Positions 19,015 to 28,198 of a DNA stretch of 58,586 nucleotides are shown one piece after another (position 1 is the first letter of the stretch; every line of letters begins with the position of its first letter). This DNA comes from Syntrophaceae bacterium. GTDB lineage: Bacteria; Desulfobacterota; BSN033; UBA1163. The position numbers and the translations under genes are program-made. The stretch covers positions 1 through 58,586 of the forward strand of contig JACAEV010000145.1 in assembly GCA_013388645.1 (NCBI GenBank), written 5' to 3'. The notes under the pieces are model-generated. The model worked only from the letters and a program-made list of their open reading frames with translations. It was not told the origin of the DNA and searched no databases.

Positions 19015-20780
19015 GTATGACCAACGCCCCAAAGAATCTCGATACTATCTTGGGTCAAACAGAAAGACTCGGAGTAGTCGGTTCTCCTTCGTCCACATCA
19101 GAGCTGGCCATAGACATCCTGGGATCTGCCGTTACAAGAAAGCTGGTTGGGGAGTTAGCCTTATTTCACTTCATCCAGGATAACGCCCCGCATTACGCTC
19201 TTGGGCAAATTACTGAGATCCAACTCCGTAACATATGGCATGAAGACCCAACTATGCGAAGCCTTATCCGCCAAAGGGGGCGGGTGGACGCAGTAAGCGA
19301 AAGGCAAGATACTCACCTTGGAAAGATGGGAGTGAGTGCCGTATTCCAAAGAGGTGGACAGGCCGGATATGAGCCAAGCATTCTGGGAACGGTCCCTTCC
19401 ACTGGAACACATATACACATCGTGTCGGACGACATTCTTGATGAGCTTCTCCACCCCTATCAAGACCAGATTTTCTATCTTGGTCATGTCTATGGGTCAA
19501 AGCCAAAACTCCCTCTCTGGTTCAAGCACTTTGATCGAGGACCAGATGGAGCTGGAGAAGCCTACCATATCGGCGTGTTTGGGAAAACCGGTTCTGGGAA
19601 GTCCGTTCTGGCCAAGATGATTCTCTTGGCCTATGCGCGCTATCCCAAGATGGCGCTACTTGTGATCGACCCTCAGGGAGAATTCGCACGTGACATGAGA
19701 CCAGGTGGAACCACGGGCGAGTTTCCGCTGCCCACCGGGGATATCATGCGGAAGATGGGGAAGCAAATTGTTGTCTTGACTGTCAGAAACCTTGTACTGG
19801 ATCGCTGGGAGCTTTTTGAACAGATTCTTTTTGAGGGACAGTTCTTTGAGCGGCTTACAGTTCCAAAAGGCGAGAATCGGGAACTCGCATGCGGTATCCT
19901 ATCCGACCGTCTCCAGAAAGCGAAGATCAAACTTACCGATCTTCATCTGAGAAAATCTTTTGACGAAGCGTGGAAGATGCTTCAGGACGAGCGCGTGCAG
20001 AGGGTCTTCTACCGAACGGAGGCATCCCGAGCGCGGTTCAATGCGGCATTGGAGGACTCTGACCCCAATGAATTTTTCTCACAGTATTGGGGACCTGTGG
20101 CAGAGCTTTTTCGGGAAGACCGACAGGGAGCAAAAAGCATCAACAAAGCCCTTAGCTGGTTACTCAGTGTGGAAACGGATAACCGACCTGTTCTGGTGAT
20201 TGATCTTTCCAGGGAGCAAGCTCATGGTCTCTTCTGGAACGACAAGATTCAGTCTCTGGTCATCAAAAGGCTCTTGGATGGGCTTAATCAGACGGCGGAG
20301 TATTTTTATAAAGAAGGTCAAAGCCTCAATGCACTTGTCGTGATAGATGAAGCCCATCGGCTTGCGCCCCGTGAACTCCCAAGAGAGGATGAAGCATCGC
20401 GTGGAGTAAGGGGAATGCTAATTGATGCTGCCCGAACGACGAGAAAATATGGGCTTGGATGGCTTTTCATCAGCCAAACCTTATCCAGCCTCCATAGCGA
20501 AATCCTCCAGCAGTTAAGGATATTCTTCTTTGGTTTTGGCCTCGGACTCGGTCAGGAATTTCAGTCTCTTCGCCAGCTCGTGGGGTCCTCAGGTCCGGCA
20601 CTTGATCTCTACCAGCTCTTTAGGGACCCCCATTCGGCTTTTGACGTTGCCAGCCGTCAATATTCTTTCATGACCATTGGACCAGTCAGTCCTCTTTCTT
20701 TCTCTGGAACACCTCTTTTCTTCAATGCCTTTAATAAAGTCGAGGCATTTTTGGACGCAAACGATTTGAAAAGCAAGTGA
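19011..20780 (+). CDS. HerA-like ATPase (DUF87/FtsK-HerA superfamily)
   Basis: HIGVFGKTGSGKSVLAKMILLAYARYP, LLVIDPQGEFARDM, ALVVIDEAHRLAP, LFISQTL. Confidence 0.9.
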   Translation: MSMTNAPKNLDTILGQTERLGVVGSPSSTSELAIDILGSAVTRKLVGELALFHFIQDNAPHYALGQITEIQLRNIWHEDPTMRSLIRQRGRVDAVSERQDTHLGKMGVSAVFQRGGQAGYEPSILGTVPSTGTHIHIVSDDILDELLHPYQDQIFYLGHVYGSKPKLPLWFKHFDRGPDGAGEAYHIGVFGKTGSGKSVLAKMILLAYARYPKMALLVIDPQGEFARDMRPGGTTGEFPLPTGDIMRKMGKQIVVLTVRNLVLDRWELFEQILFEGQFFERLTVPKGENRELACGILSDRLQKAKIKLTDLHLRKSFDEAWKMLQDERVQRVFYRTEASRARFNAALEDSDPNEFFSQYWGPVAELFREDRQGAKSINKALSWLLSVETDNRPVLVIDLSREQAHGLFWNDKIQSLVIKRLLDGLNQTAEYFYKEGQSLNALVVIDEAHRLAPRELPREDEASRGVRGMLIDAARTTRKYGLGWLFISQTLSSLHSEILQQLRIFFFGFGLGLGQEFQSLRQLVGSSGPALDLYQLFRDPHSAFDVASRQYSFMTIGPVSPLSFSGTPLFFNAFNKVEAFLDANDLKSK

Positions 20781-20848
20781 CATGGATTAGATAATTAACA
20801 TCCTGCAGCAATCCTCCATGAAGGGATAGCAAGTTAAGGTGGGCGAAG

Positions 20849-22315
20849 ATGGCTAATCGCAGATCATTCAAGATAGATGAAAGCTTTTTGGAGAAAATTT
20901 CCATTGGAGCCATAGCGACGAAGAAAGTATTTAACCACCTTTCAGGTCTTGGACACAGCCCGATTGAACTTGAACGAGGCTCGATGAGTTTCAAAATCTG
21001 GAAGGAGATAAAGATCAAGAGGGTCAGGGTTCCTGACATCTTATGCGTCACGTGCGGGAAAAGGATAGAATCCAGGGGGAAAACAAAGCTTGAGATTTCA
21101 ATGTCGCACTCCTTCGTTTCCCCTGAAAGAGGCTGGGACCACGGCCTTAATGACGACGATTTTGTTGCATTGGTCAAATGCTCAAAGATCGGGGAGCATC
21201 CAATCGATTGGAAAGGCGAAGAGCCTGTACAATACATCCCTGTTGATAAAATGAAGGAAGCCTACAGAAATCAACTTATCGTCACTGAAAAACCCAAAGG
21301 AGCAACGGAAGGGTTTGAGGCCAGAATAACCTGGCCTTCTGCAAAGGCAGAATCTGAAGGGACAGTGACTTCGCTCAATGAGAACCGCCTCCAATATAGA
21401 CGGACCTCTGATAACAGGACGGTCACCCTCCAGTTGACAAAAAAAGGGATCAAACTGACCCCTCTCGTCACGCTGAACGATCACGTCTTCCCGAATCAGA
21501 TTATTGCGTCGGTTGTACCGGTCTCAATGGGTTTCGACTGTGCCAAACATGCGGACTTGAAATACTACTCTGGAATGTTAAAGAGTCCTTCTCTGAGCGA
21601 AAGATATGCGGCAGCAAAGGCCCTCTTTCTGTTCCCGTCTGACATCACAACAGACCTCCTATTGGATAGAATGAAAGATGATAGGGACCATATCTATGTG
21701 AGGCTGGAAGCCGCCTCAAGTCTAATGAAAATGGGACGGAAAGAACCCCTTGATTTGTTTGAACTGATGTTACGCGATGAATATCTTGAAAACCGACTGG
21801 AAAGCGTGATAATTTTAGGGGAAGTCAAGGGTGACGACTCATGCACCCTCTTGGTCAAGACTCTGTTCGACGCTACTCAGCATGCAGAAATAAGGGCCGG
21901 AGCTGCTTGGTCTTTAGGCGAGCTGAAGAACGAGTGCTCACTATCTGCGTTGGCGAAAGCTTTTAACGAGGTTGAACAGAATATTAGAGTCGAGGCAGCG
22001 AGGGCACTGGTAAAATTTGGCGAGAGTTTCACAAGAGAATTTATCAATTTCTTTCCAAGAGGCAATAAAGAGGAACGTGCAGGATTGTCGTGGGCGCTGA
22101 GCAAAATTGGCAATTTTAAGGTCGTCGATCTACTTCCTGTTCTGACAGACGATGAGGCAAGGAAGTGGGTCGCATGGATCATCGGAACCCAGAACCAAGC
22201 GACATATATCGACCAAATTGAGCAATTAAAGAACAAGGACAAAGAGGTTTATTTCGCCGTTACCGTCTTATGGCAAATACTTTCCAGTTGGATAGACGGA
22301 CTTGACACATATTGA
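20849..22315 (+). CDS. HEAT-repeat protein with distinct N-terminal domain
   Basis: C-terminal HEAT units (YVRLEAASSLMKMG, EIRAGAAWSLGELK, NIRVEAARALVKFG); N-term RVPDILCVTCGKRIESRGKTKLEISMSHS. Confidence 0.75.
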   Translation: MANRRSFKIDESFLEKISIGAIATKKVFNHLSGLGHSPIELERGSMSFKIWKEIKIKRVRVPDILCVTCGKRIESRGKTKLEISMSHSFVSPERGWDHGLNDDDFVALVKCSKIGEHPIDWKGEEPVQYIPVDKMKEAYRNQLIVTEKPKGATEGFEARITWPSAKAESEGTVTSLNENRLQYRRTSDNRTVTLQLTKKGIKLTPLVTLNDHVFPNQIIASVVPVSMGFDCAKHADLKYYSGMLKSPSLSERYAAAKALFLFPSDITTDLLLDRMKDDRDHIYVRLEAASSLMKMGRKEPLDLFELMLRDEYLENRLESVIILGEVKGDDSCTLLVKTLFDATQHAEIRAGAAWSLGELKNECSLSALAKAFNEVEQNIRVEAARALVKFGESFTREFINFFPRGNKEERAGLSWALSKIGNFKVVDLLPVLTDDEARKWVAWIIGTQNQATYIDQIEQLKNKDKEVYFAVTVLWQILSSWIDGLDTY

Positions 22316-22326
22316 GGTACTAATCA

Positions 22327-23352
22327 GTGCAAACAAATATTCCTCTTTACCATACCGAGTTTGGGAGAGCCTTTGTCGGTGATTCGTTAGAATTGCTTGA
22401 CCGCTTGAAAGAGAACTCGATCAACCTGGTAATTACTTCGCCACCTTTCGCTCTATTGAGAGAAAAAGAGTATGGGAATAAACCGCAAGAAGAATACATT
22501 GACTGGCTCATCCAATTCGCCGCAAGAATTAAGAACGTTCTCACAGGAGATGGCAGTTTTGTACTCGATCTCGGTGGCTCCTACGAGAGGGGGAAGCCGA
22601 TTCGCTCCCTTTACAATTACAGGATTCTCATAAGATTTTGCGATGAATTAGGATTCAATCTTGCCGAGGAGTTCTTCTGGCATAACCCTTCAAAACTCCC
22701 CTCGCCTATTGAATGGGTGAATAAAAGGAAGATCAGGTTGAAGGATTCGGTAGACACGGTTTGGTGGTTCAGCAAGGACGAGTATCCAAAAGCCAATGTT
22801 AAGAATGTCTTGATGCCGTATTCGGATAGGATGAAGAAGCTCTTAGAAGACAGCGATAAATTCTATACCCCAAAGAAAAGGCCATCTGGACATGATATTT
22901 CAGACCGTTTCTCTGGTGCGAATGGAGGAGCTATCCCACCAAATCTATTACAGATTTCAAACTCGGAAAGTAATTCCAAATATCTCAGGTATTGCAAGAT
23001 TGCAAGTATCAATGCACACCCTGCACGCTTTCCAGTACGGCTTCCTGAGTTTTTCATCAAGTTTCTCACAGACCCCGGCGATCTCGTGCTTGACATCTTT
23101 GCGGGATCAAACGCCACCGGTGAAGCAGCCGAGATGCTTCAACGAAAGTGGTTGGCTTTCGAGATTGATCAGGGATATCTGGCAGCATCAGCTTTCAGAT
23201 TCCTGGACACTGAAGATCACGATGAAATTATCACGACCTACAGGAAGCTCCTCAGTGACAAGACCTCCGATCTACCTCTCGTTAGCAAACAGAAGGGGTT
23301 GTCCTTAATTAGACACAATTCTGACACGCTCGATGTCTTCACAGCGCGTTAA
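22327..23352 (+). CDS. Site-specific DNA methyltransferase, beta-class, SPPF type (possible N4-cytosine)
   Basis: LVITSPPFALLREKEYGN and LVLDIFAGSNATGEAAEMLQRKWLAFEID in beta-class order. Confidence 0.88.
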   Translation: MQTNIPLYHTEFGRAFVGDSLELLDRLKENSINLVITSPPFALLREKEYGNKPQEEYIDWLIQFAARIKNVLTGDGSFVLDLGGSYERGKPIRSLYNYRILIRFCDELGFNLAEEFFWHNPSKLPSPIEWVNKRKIRLKDSVDTVWWFSKDEYPKANVKNVLMPYSDRMKKLLEDSDKFYTPKKRPSGHDISDRFSGANGGAIPPNLLQISNSESNSKYLRYCKIASINAHPARFPVRLPEFFIKFLTDPGDLVLDIFAGSNATGEAAEMLQRKWLAFEIDQGYLAASAFRFLDTEDHDEIITTYRKLLSDKTSDLPLVSKQKGLSLIRHNSDTLDVFTAR

Positions 23353-23709
23353 TCCACTTATATCCCTTATGTCAAGTTAAGTACGGTTGCATTTATTTTC
23401 CGGCAAAAATCCCAAGATAAACTCCGCTAACCCCTAAGTCCGTTGACATTTTGCTGCTTCAGCAGATTCATCTTCTTTTCCCATATTGGCCACACCCTTC
23501 CAGGAGGGAAACCTTTAGATCCCTGTCACTGAGAGTACCTCCTGATTCCATAGCATTTGTTGCGCATCACTTCATAGTAAGTCCATTTATTCCTGTGCTT
23601 ATGATCACCTACCACAATGCCGACAGCCTGCCGCCATATAAATAAATAGCCGATTTTCCAATCGTTGCAGTTTCATTTTGTATGACAGGCCTTTAGTGCA
23701 GGATAACCC

Positions 23710-24936
23710 ATGGCACAACATCATCGACCCAGCGCCCTCTTTGCTTATACTGAGCAACCATTAAGCATCAGTGACGGGATATCTTTTATTCTCAAAGAGA
23801 TGGAGGAGGGGTTTCGGGTTGATGTCAACACATTGATGAATATCAAAAGAAGTTATGAGTCGACCCTCTTTAGTCTTGAGAAGGAGATCCAGGCCAAATC
23901 AGGGAAGGCCGTCAGGATCGATTCGAATAGAGAACTCGGAGATACTCTTTTTCGGGAGTTTTCCTTGCCTTCGTTGAGGAACACCCCAACCGGGAAGCCT
24001 TCTGTTGCTATTGATATTTTAGAGAAGCTTTGTGATTCCCATTCCGATACTCATCCGTTCCTGAAATCGGTGATCGAGTGTAAGAACGTTCAGTCCTTAA
24101 TCAAATCCACGAAAACCATCTTTAAGAAACTGGACTCGCAGGGCAGGATTCACCCTGAATTTAACCATTCAACCTGTCCTACTGGCAGGATCTATTCTTA
24201 TATCCAGAACCTGCCTAAGGAAATTAGGAGGGTTTTAATCCCGGATCAGGAAGGGAACGTCTTTATAGAACTTGATTGGTCTCAACAGGAATTGAGGATT
24301 CTTGGATCCCTGTCTCAGGAACCTGTGTTTCTTGACTGTTTTGCCAGAAATGAGGATCTCCACAGGAGGGTGATTTCCGAGATGTTTCATAAACCTATTT
24401 CTGAAGTGACAGATGAAGAAAGAAGGGCGGGAAAGACAATCAATTATGCTTTGATATACGGTCAGGAGGCACCAGGCCTTGCCTGGAAGCTAAACGTTCC
24501 TTTGAAAAAAGCCCAAGAACTAATCGATCAGTACTTCTCTTCATTGCCCACCATTCGGAGATTCAAGGATGAGATGAAGGAGAGATTTCTAAGAGAGGGC
24601 TGTTCAGAGACCTTCTTTGGGGAAAAAACTCGCTTGGATCTCGTTGGACCAAGCAGAGAGAGGGAACTCAGACGAGGGTTCAATCACATTATACAGGGAA
24701 CTGGAGCTGATATTCTAAGAATTACCCTCGTTAGGCTAAACGAAGCGTTAATGGGCACCGAGGCCAAGCTGAAGTTCTGTGCCCACGACTCGATCTACCT
24801 TGAAGCAAGAAAAGAGGACTCTGAACAAGTTGCAGCGTTAGCGAGATCTATCATGGAGATAGACTTCAGGGGCGTTCACCTCCCTGTCACAATCAAAACC
24901 CATCACGACTTCTCCATGGGAGAAGGTAACACCTAA
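23710..24936 (+). CDS. Family A DNA polymerase (polymerase domain only)
   Basis: Motif A ELDWSQQELRILG, motif B RRAGKTINYALIYG, motif C CAHDSIYLEA; too short for exonuclease domains. Confidence 0.92.
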   Translation: MAQHHRPSALFAYTEQPLSISDGISFILKEMEEGFRVDVNTLMNIKRSYESTLFSLEKEIQAKSGKAVRIDSNRELGDTLFREFSLPSLRNTPTGKPSVAIDILEKLCDSHSDTHPFLKSVIECKNVQSLIKSTKTIFKKLDSQGRIHPEFNHSTCPTGRIYSYIQNLPKEIRRVLIPDQEGNVFIELDWSQQELRILGSLSQEPVFLDCFARNEDLHRRVISEMFHKPISEVTDEERRAGKTINYALIYGQEAPGLAWKLNVPLKKAQELIDQYFSSLPTIRRFKDEMKERFLREGCSETFFGEKTRLDLVGPSRERELRRGFNHIIQGTGADILRITLVRLNEALMGTEAKLKFCAHDSIYLEARKEDSEQVAALARSIMEIDFRGVHLPVTIKTHHDFSMGEGNT

Positions 24937-24949
24937 CCTTCGCTCGCCG

Positions 24950-25034
24950 TCCTTTTGCATACTTTTCAGCCTTATATAGAGAGGCAATCAAATCCACCCG
25001 TTTCGTTACATTTTGTGACGAGGGAGGTGATCCC
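24950..25034 (+). promoter_or_regulatory. Promoter/leader element, copy A, upstream of the ligase operon
   Basis: CCTTTTGCAT...TATAGAGAGG...TCGTTACATTTTGTGACGAGGGAGGTGATCC closely matches 34039-34123. Confidence 0.55.
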
Positions 25035-25181
25035 ATGAAGGCGACCGAAGTTTCTAAGAAGCCCGCATTCAAGCCTGAACCGATTACCTTATTTTCTTTT
25101 GGGAGAGGCAAATGCCCACAGACAGGTTCTAACTGCGGCTTCATCCGTAAGACCTGCAAAGTCTATTGCTGGTTAAAGTAG
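25035..25181 (+). CDS. 48-aa Cys-containing small protein
   Basis: ATG after GGGAGGTGATCCC; MKATEVSKKPAFKPEPITLFSFGRGKCPQTGSNCGFIRKTCKVYCWLK. Confidence 0.5.
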   Translation: MKATEVSKKPAFKPEPITLFSFGRGKCPQTGSNCGFIRKTCKVYCWLK

Positions 25182-25193
25182 GGAGGGAAGATC

Positions 25194-26453
25194 ATGAAGA
25201 GGCTATCCGAATTGATCAAAGAATGTGAAGAAAAAGGAATCCCTATTCCTGAGGGCAAAAAGGTCTCAAGAGAAACGCTTATCTCCAGACTGGCCAATCA
25301 TCATCTTGAGCAAAACCAGGCGGACATTCCACCTCTCGAACAGGTCTCTCCTCAGTTGGCGAGAGACATTACCGAACTGCCGGAAAAAGAAAGAGAAGAG
25401 GTTTTAAAGAGTGACCGATTCGCCTGTGGTGAGAAAAAGAACGGCATCAGGGGCATTCTTCATATCAGACCGGAAGGAAACCGGTTCACCTCAAGGAACC
25501 GATGCTCCGACACTTACCTTTTAAATGAACTTACAGTGAACGTCCCACACCTTTGCAACCTGAATTTAGACCAGTGGGAAGGGTCGATCTTTGACGGAGA
25601 ACTCTATCTGCCCGATAGCTTTATCAAGCTTGACTCTTTGACCAACGCCCTTGAGGCCACCACTGCTTTACTTCACTGCTCACCGGACAAGGCACGGGAT
25701 TACCAGGAATCCACAGGCCAGAAAATTCACTACCACGTATTCGATGTACTGAAGGCTAATGGTCAAGATCTAACCTCCCTGCCTCTGAGGGAAAGAATTC
25801 GATGTCTAAACGAATTTCAGAGCTTTATCAAATCATCAGGGCAAGGAGAACATATTCGATTTGAGGAACTCATCTTCCAAGAGAAGGAGGAATACTTCAG
25901 AAAGATCATCGAGGCAGGAGGCGAGGGAATCGTTTTAAAAAATCTTAACGCACCTTATTTCCCGGGTGCAAGGTCTCAATCCTGGCTGAAGCTCAAGAGA
26001 TCTAACACTGTTGATGCCATCATCATTGGCCATGACCGAGGCAAAGAATGGGACAAGAAAGGACTCATTGGGTCCGTTGAATTGGGGGTCTTTGATGAGA
26101 ATGGTGATCTCCGATCCATCGGGAGGGTCTCATCTCTTTCGTTACAGAGGAGAATTGAGATGACACAGGTGGTTGATGGGATTCCCACATTGAAAAAGGA
26201 ATACCTTGGAACAGTCGTGGAGTGCCGATTTCAAGAGCTAAATAAGAATCTCAAAGGCCGACACCTCCAAATCCTGAGCTTCAGGGATGGGCAAAACGCA
26301 AAACCGATCTCCGAGTGCTGTTTGAACCTTTCAAAGGAGGAAGAGAATTTAACCCGTGTGGGTATCCAAATTCCTGAGCCTGTGAACGAAAGATTGATTG
26401 AAATCGGGAATACGAGAACTGCCCCCATAAATTTTAGGACCACTGAAGATTAG
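25194..26453 (+). CDS. ATP-dependent DNA ligase
   Basis: Motif I-like CGEKKNGIRG, FDGELYL, AGGEGIVLKNLNAPYFPG, WLKLKR. Confidence 0.85.
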   Translation: MKRLSELIKECEEKGIPIPEGKKVSRETLISRLANHHLEQNQADIPPLEQVSPQLARDITELPEKEREEVLKSDRFACGEKKNGIRGILHIRPEGNRFTSRNRCSDTYLLNELTVNVPHLCNLNLDQWEGSIFDGELYLPDSFIKLDSLTNALEATTALLHCSPDKARDYQESTGQKIHYHVFDVLKANGQDLTSLPLRERIRCLNEFQSFIKSSGQGEHIRFEELIFQEKEEYFRKIIEAGGEGIVLKNLNAPYFPGARSQSWLKLKRSNTVDAIIIGHDRGKEWDKKGLIGSVELGVFDENGDLRSIGRVSSLSLQRRIEMTQVVDGIPTLKKEYLGTVVECRFQELNKNLKGRHLQILSFRDGQNAKPISECCLNLSKEEENLTRVGIQIPEPVNERLIEIGNTRTAPINFRTTED

Positions 26454-26481
26454 ATCCAAGGTCGACCAGAACCCGAAGGAG

Positions 26482-26661
26482 ATGATAATGGCCAAGAGGA
26501 GAAAGCACTCTGGAAAAGGAAGCAAAAAGAAAAGCCCTGACACAAAGAAAGACATGATTCTATTTATACGCAAAGCCCGTTTCGACAAGGAAACGACAGA
26601 ATCACTGATCAACGAAGTGGAAGAAATCTGTGACTTTGAGGACAGCCTCGAAGAGTTTTAA
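26482..26661 (+). CDS. Small hypothetical (59 aa)
   Basis: AAGGAG 5' of ATG; MIMAKRRKHSGKGSKKKSPDTKKDMILFIRKARFDKETTESLINEVEEICDFEDSLEEF. Confidence 0.4.
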   Translation: MIMAKRRKHSGKGSKKKSPDTKKDMILFIRKARFDKETTESLINEVEEICDFEDSLEEF

Positions 26662-26692
26662 CCAACCTTCAAAGGAACAGGAGACATTTGTC

Positions 26693-27070
26693 ATGAAGTA
26701 TATGAGAAGAGTCAAAAGCATAAAGACGGCAGACGCACAGCCATGCGTAACATGTCCCGCCACCGGCATGATTACTTACCAATGCTGGAACTGTGAGCTC
26801 TTTATCTCTGGTTACAAGAATGGTGATATCAGATGTGGCTATCCATACAAATCTCCGCTGGAATTTCATCTCTTCAGTATCGAGTTCGACGCCGCAAGAT
26901 GGGACGCCAGATACCATCTTCGGCAGAAGAACACGATCTATGGTCATCCAGCTCTCTATGAATTCGGTAAGATCTATGACTCTGAAATCGGCAGGGTCTG
27001 GGACACCTGGGTTAGAGACAAGTCAAAACTGGAAACCTTACTGGATAAGGAGACCATAGCGAACAGATAA
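26693..27070 (+). CDS. Hypothetical protein with paired Cys motifs
   Basis: CVTCPATGMITYQCWNC; ATG at 26693 in the 26630 ORF. Confidence 0.45.
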   Translation: MKYMRRVKSIKTADAQPCVTCPATGMITYQCWNCELFISGYKNGDIRCGYPYKSPLEFHLFSIEFDAARWDARYHLRQKNTIYGHPALYEFGKIYDSEIGRVWDTWVRDKSKLETLLDKETIANR

Positions 27071-27101
27071 GCCGTTTCAAGAAAAGCATCCTTATTTAAG
27101 G

Positions 27102-27144
27102 AGAAGAGACTCTGGGAGAAATCTCAGGGTCTCTTCTTTTTTAT
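27102..27144 (+). terminator. Rho-independent terminator
   Basis: AGAAGAGAC...GTCTCTTCT followed by TTTTTTA. Confidence 0.8.
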
Positions 27145-27148
27145 TCTC

Positions 27149-27367
27149 ATGACACAAGGAGGGGAACTTATGAACCCACTCGAAGGCTGCTCCAAAGGGT
27201 ATAAGAAATGCCTCAAAAAGTGTTGCCATCTTGATAGATGCAGAATTTGTCCCTGCTTCAATCGGTGCTGTTACGCCCTCTGTTCATATCCACCTCTTGC
27301 TTCAGAAACAATGAATGATGAGGCCCAGATCCTTAAGAGGAGAAGCCTCAAGCCTATAAGAGGATAA
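27149..27367 (+). CDS. Cys-rich small protein
   Basis: MNPLEGCSKGYKKCLKKCCHLDRCRICPCFNRCCYALCSYPP; internal start after AGGAGGGG. Confidence 0.45.
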   Translation: MTQGGELMNPLEGCSKGYKKCLKKCCHLDRCRICPCFNRCCYALCSYPPLASETMNDEAQILKRRSLKPIRG

Positions 27368-27521
27368 CCAACGACACCCAGGGGGATGAACAAAAGTCAA
27401 AGCACCGAAAGCTCGACCCAATGTCAATCATCCAAATTTCGCAACTCAGTGTAATCCAATCAAATCCGCAGAATTGTCAAGCAAATCAAGCCAACCGGAT
27501 GAAAGGGAAAAAGGAAAAATA

Positions 27522-27986
27522 ATGCCACATGGGAAACTCTTTAACGGCATTGACATCGTCAGCGTCAAACTTGTGAGGGAAAAGGACGCCATTTACGGTG
27601 CAAAGACCATCAGAAATCCTGATGAGTTGGCTTCCATCGTCAAAAGATTCCTTGCCGATACAGACAGGGAGGTCTTCCTCGCCATCAACTTCAGCACAGC
27701 CAACACGATAAACAGTATCCACATCGTGAGCATAGGCTCCCTTGACAAAACGATAGTCCATCCAAGGGAAGTCTTTAAGGCCGCCATACTCTCAAATTCA
27801 AGCAGTATTGCACTGGCTCACAACCATCCATCCGGAAGCCTTAATCCCTCTCCGGATGACATTCTGATCACAAAGAAACTGGTCCAGTGTGGTGAGATTC
27901 TCGACATCAAAATAATTGACCACATCATAGTTGCAGACGACCAGTACCTCAGCTTTGCCGAACGAAAGATAGGAGGGCTCGGATGA
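27522..27986 (+). CDS. RadC/JAB family protein
   Basis: IALAHNHPSGSLNPSPDDILITKKL...LDIKIIDHIIV. Confidence 0.9.
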   Translation: MPHGKLFNGIDIVSVKLVREKDAIYGAKTIRNPDELASIVKRFLADTDREVFLAINFSTANTINSIHIVSIGSLDKTIVHPREVFKAAILSNSSSIALAHNHPSGSLNPSPDDILITKKLVQCGEILDIKIIDHIIVADDQYLSFAERKIGGLG

Positions 27987-28198
27987 AAGAAGAGAAGTTA
28001 CTCGAAGAGATGGCCAACATCATCTCCGAGATTCAGGCCATCAACATCTGGATAGATGACGCCAGGACAAACACGATTGCGAGAATCCGATACCAGAAGT
28101 CCAAGCCAAGACTAAATGAACTCGTTGAGGCCCATAAGCCATTAATGAGAGCATACGAAGCCCTGATAAAGGAGCACCACCCATGTACCAGCCATTAA
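27983..28198 (+). CDS. Small hypothetical
   Basis: Overlaps the preceding stop; RBS-like GGAGGG. Confidence 0.4.
   Translation: MKEEKLLEEMANIISEIQAINIWIDDARTNTIARIRYQKSKPRLNELVEAHKPLMRAYEALIKEHHPCTSH

Noticed and set aside
16602-20780. Canonical Druantia system
   Set aside because: No DruE-like large helicase or other Druantia partners were recognised next to the DruA-like ORF
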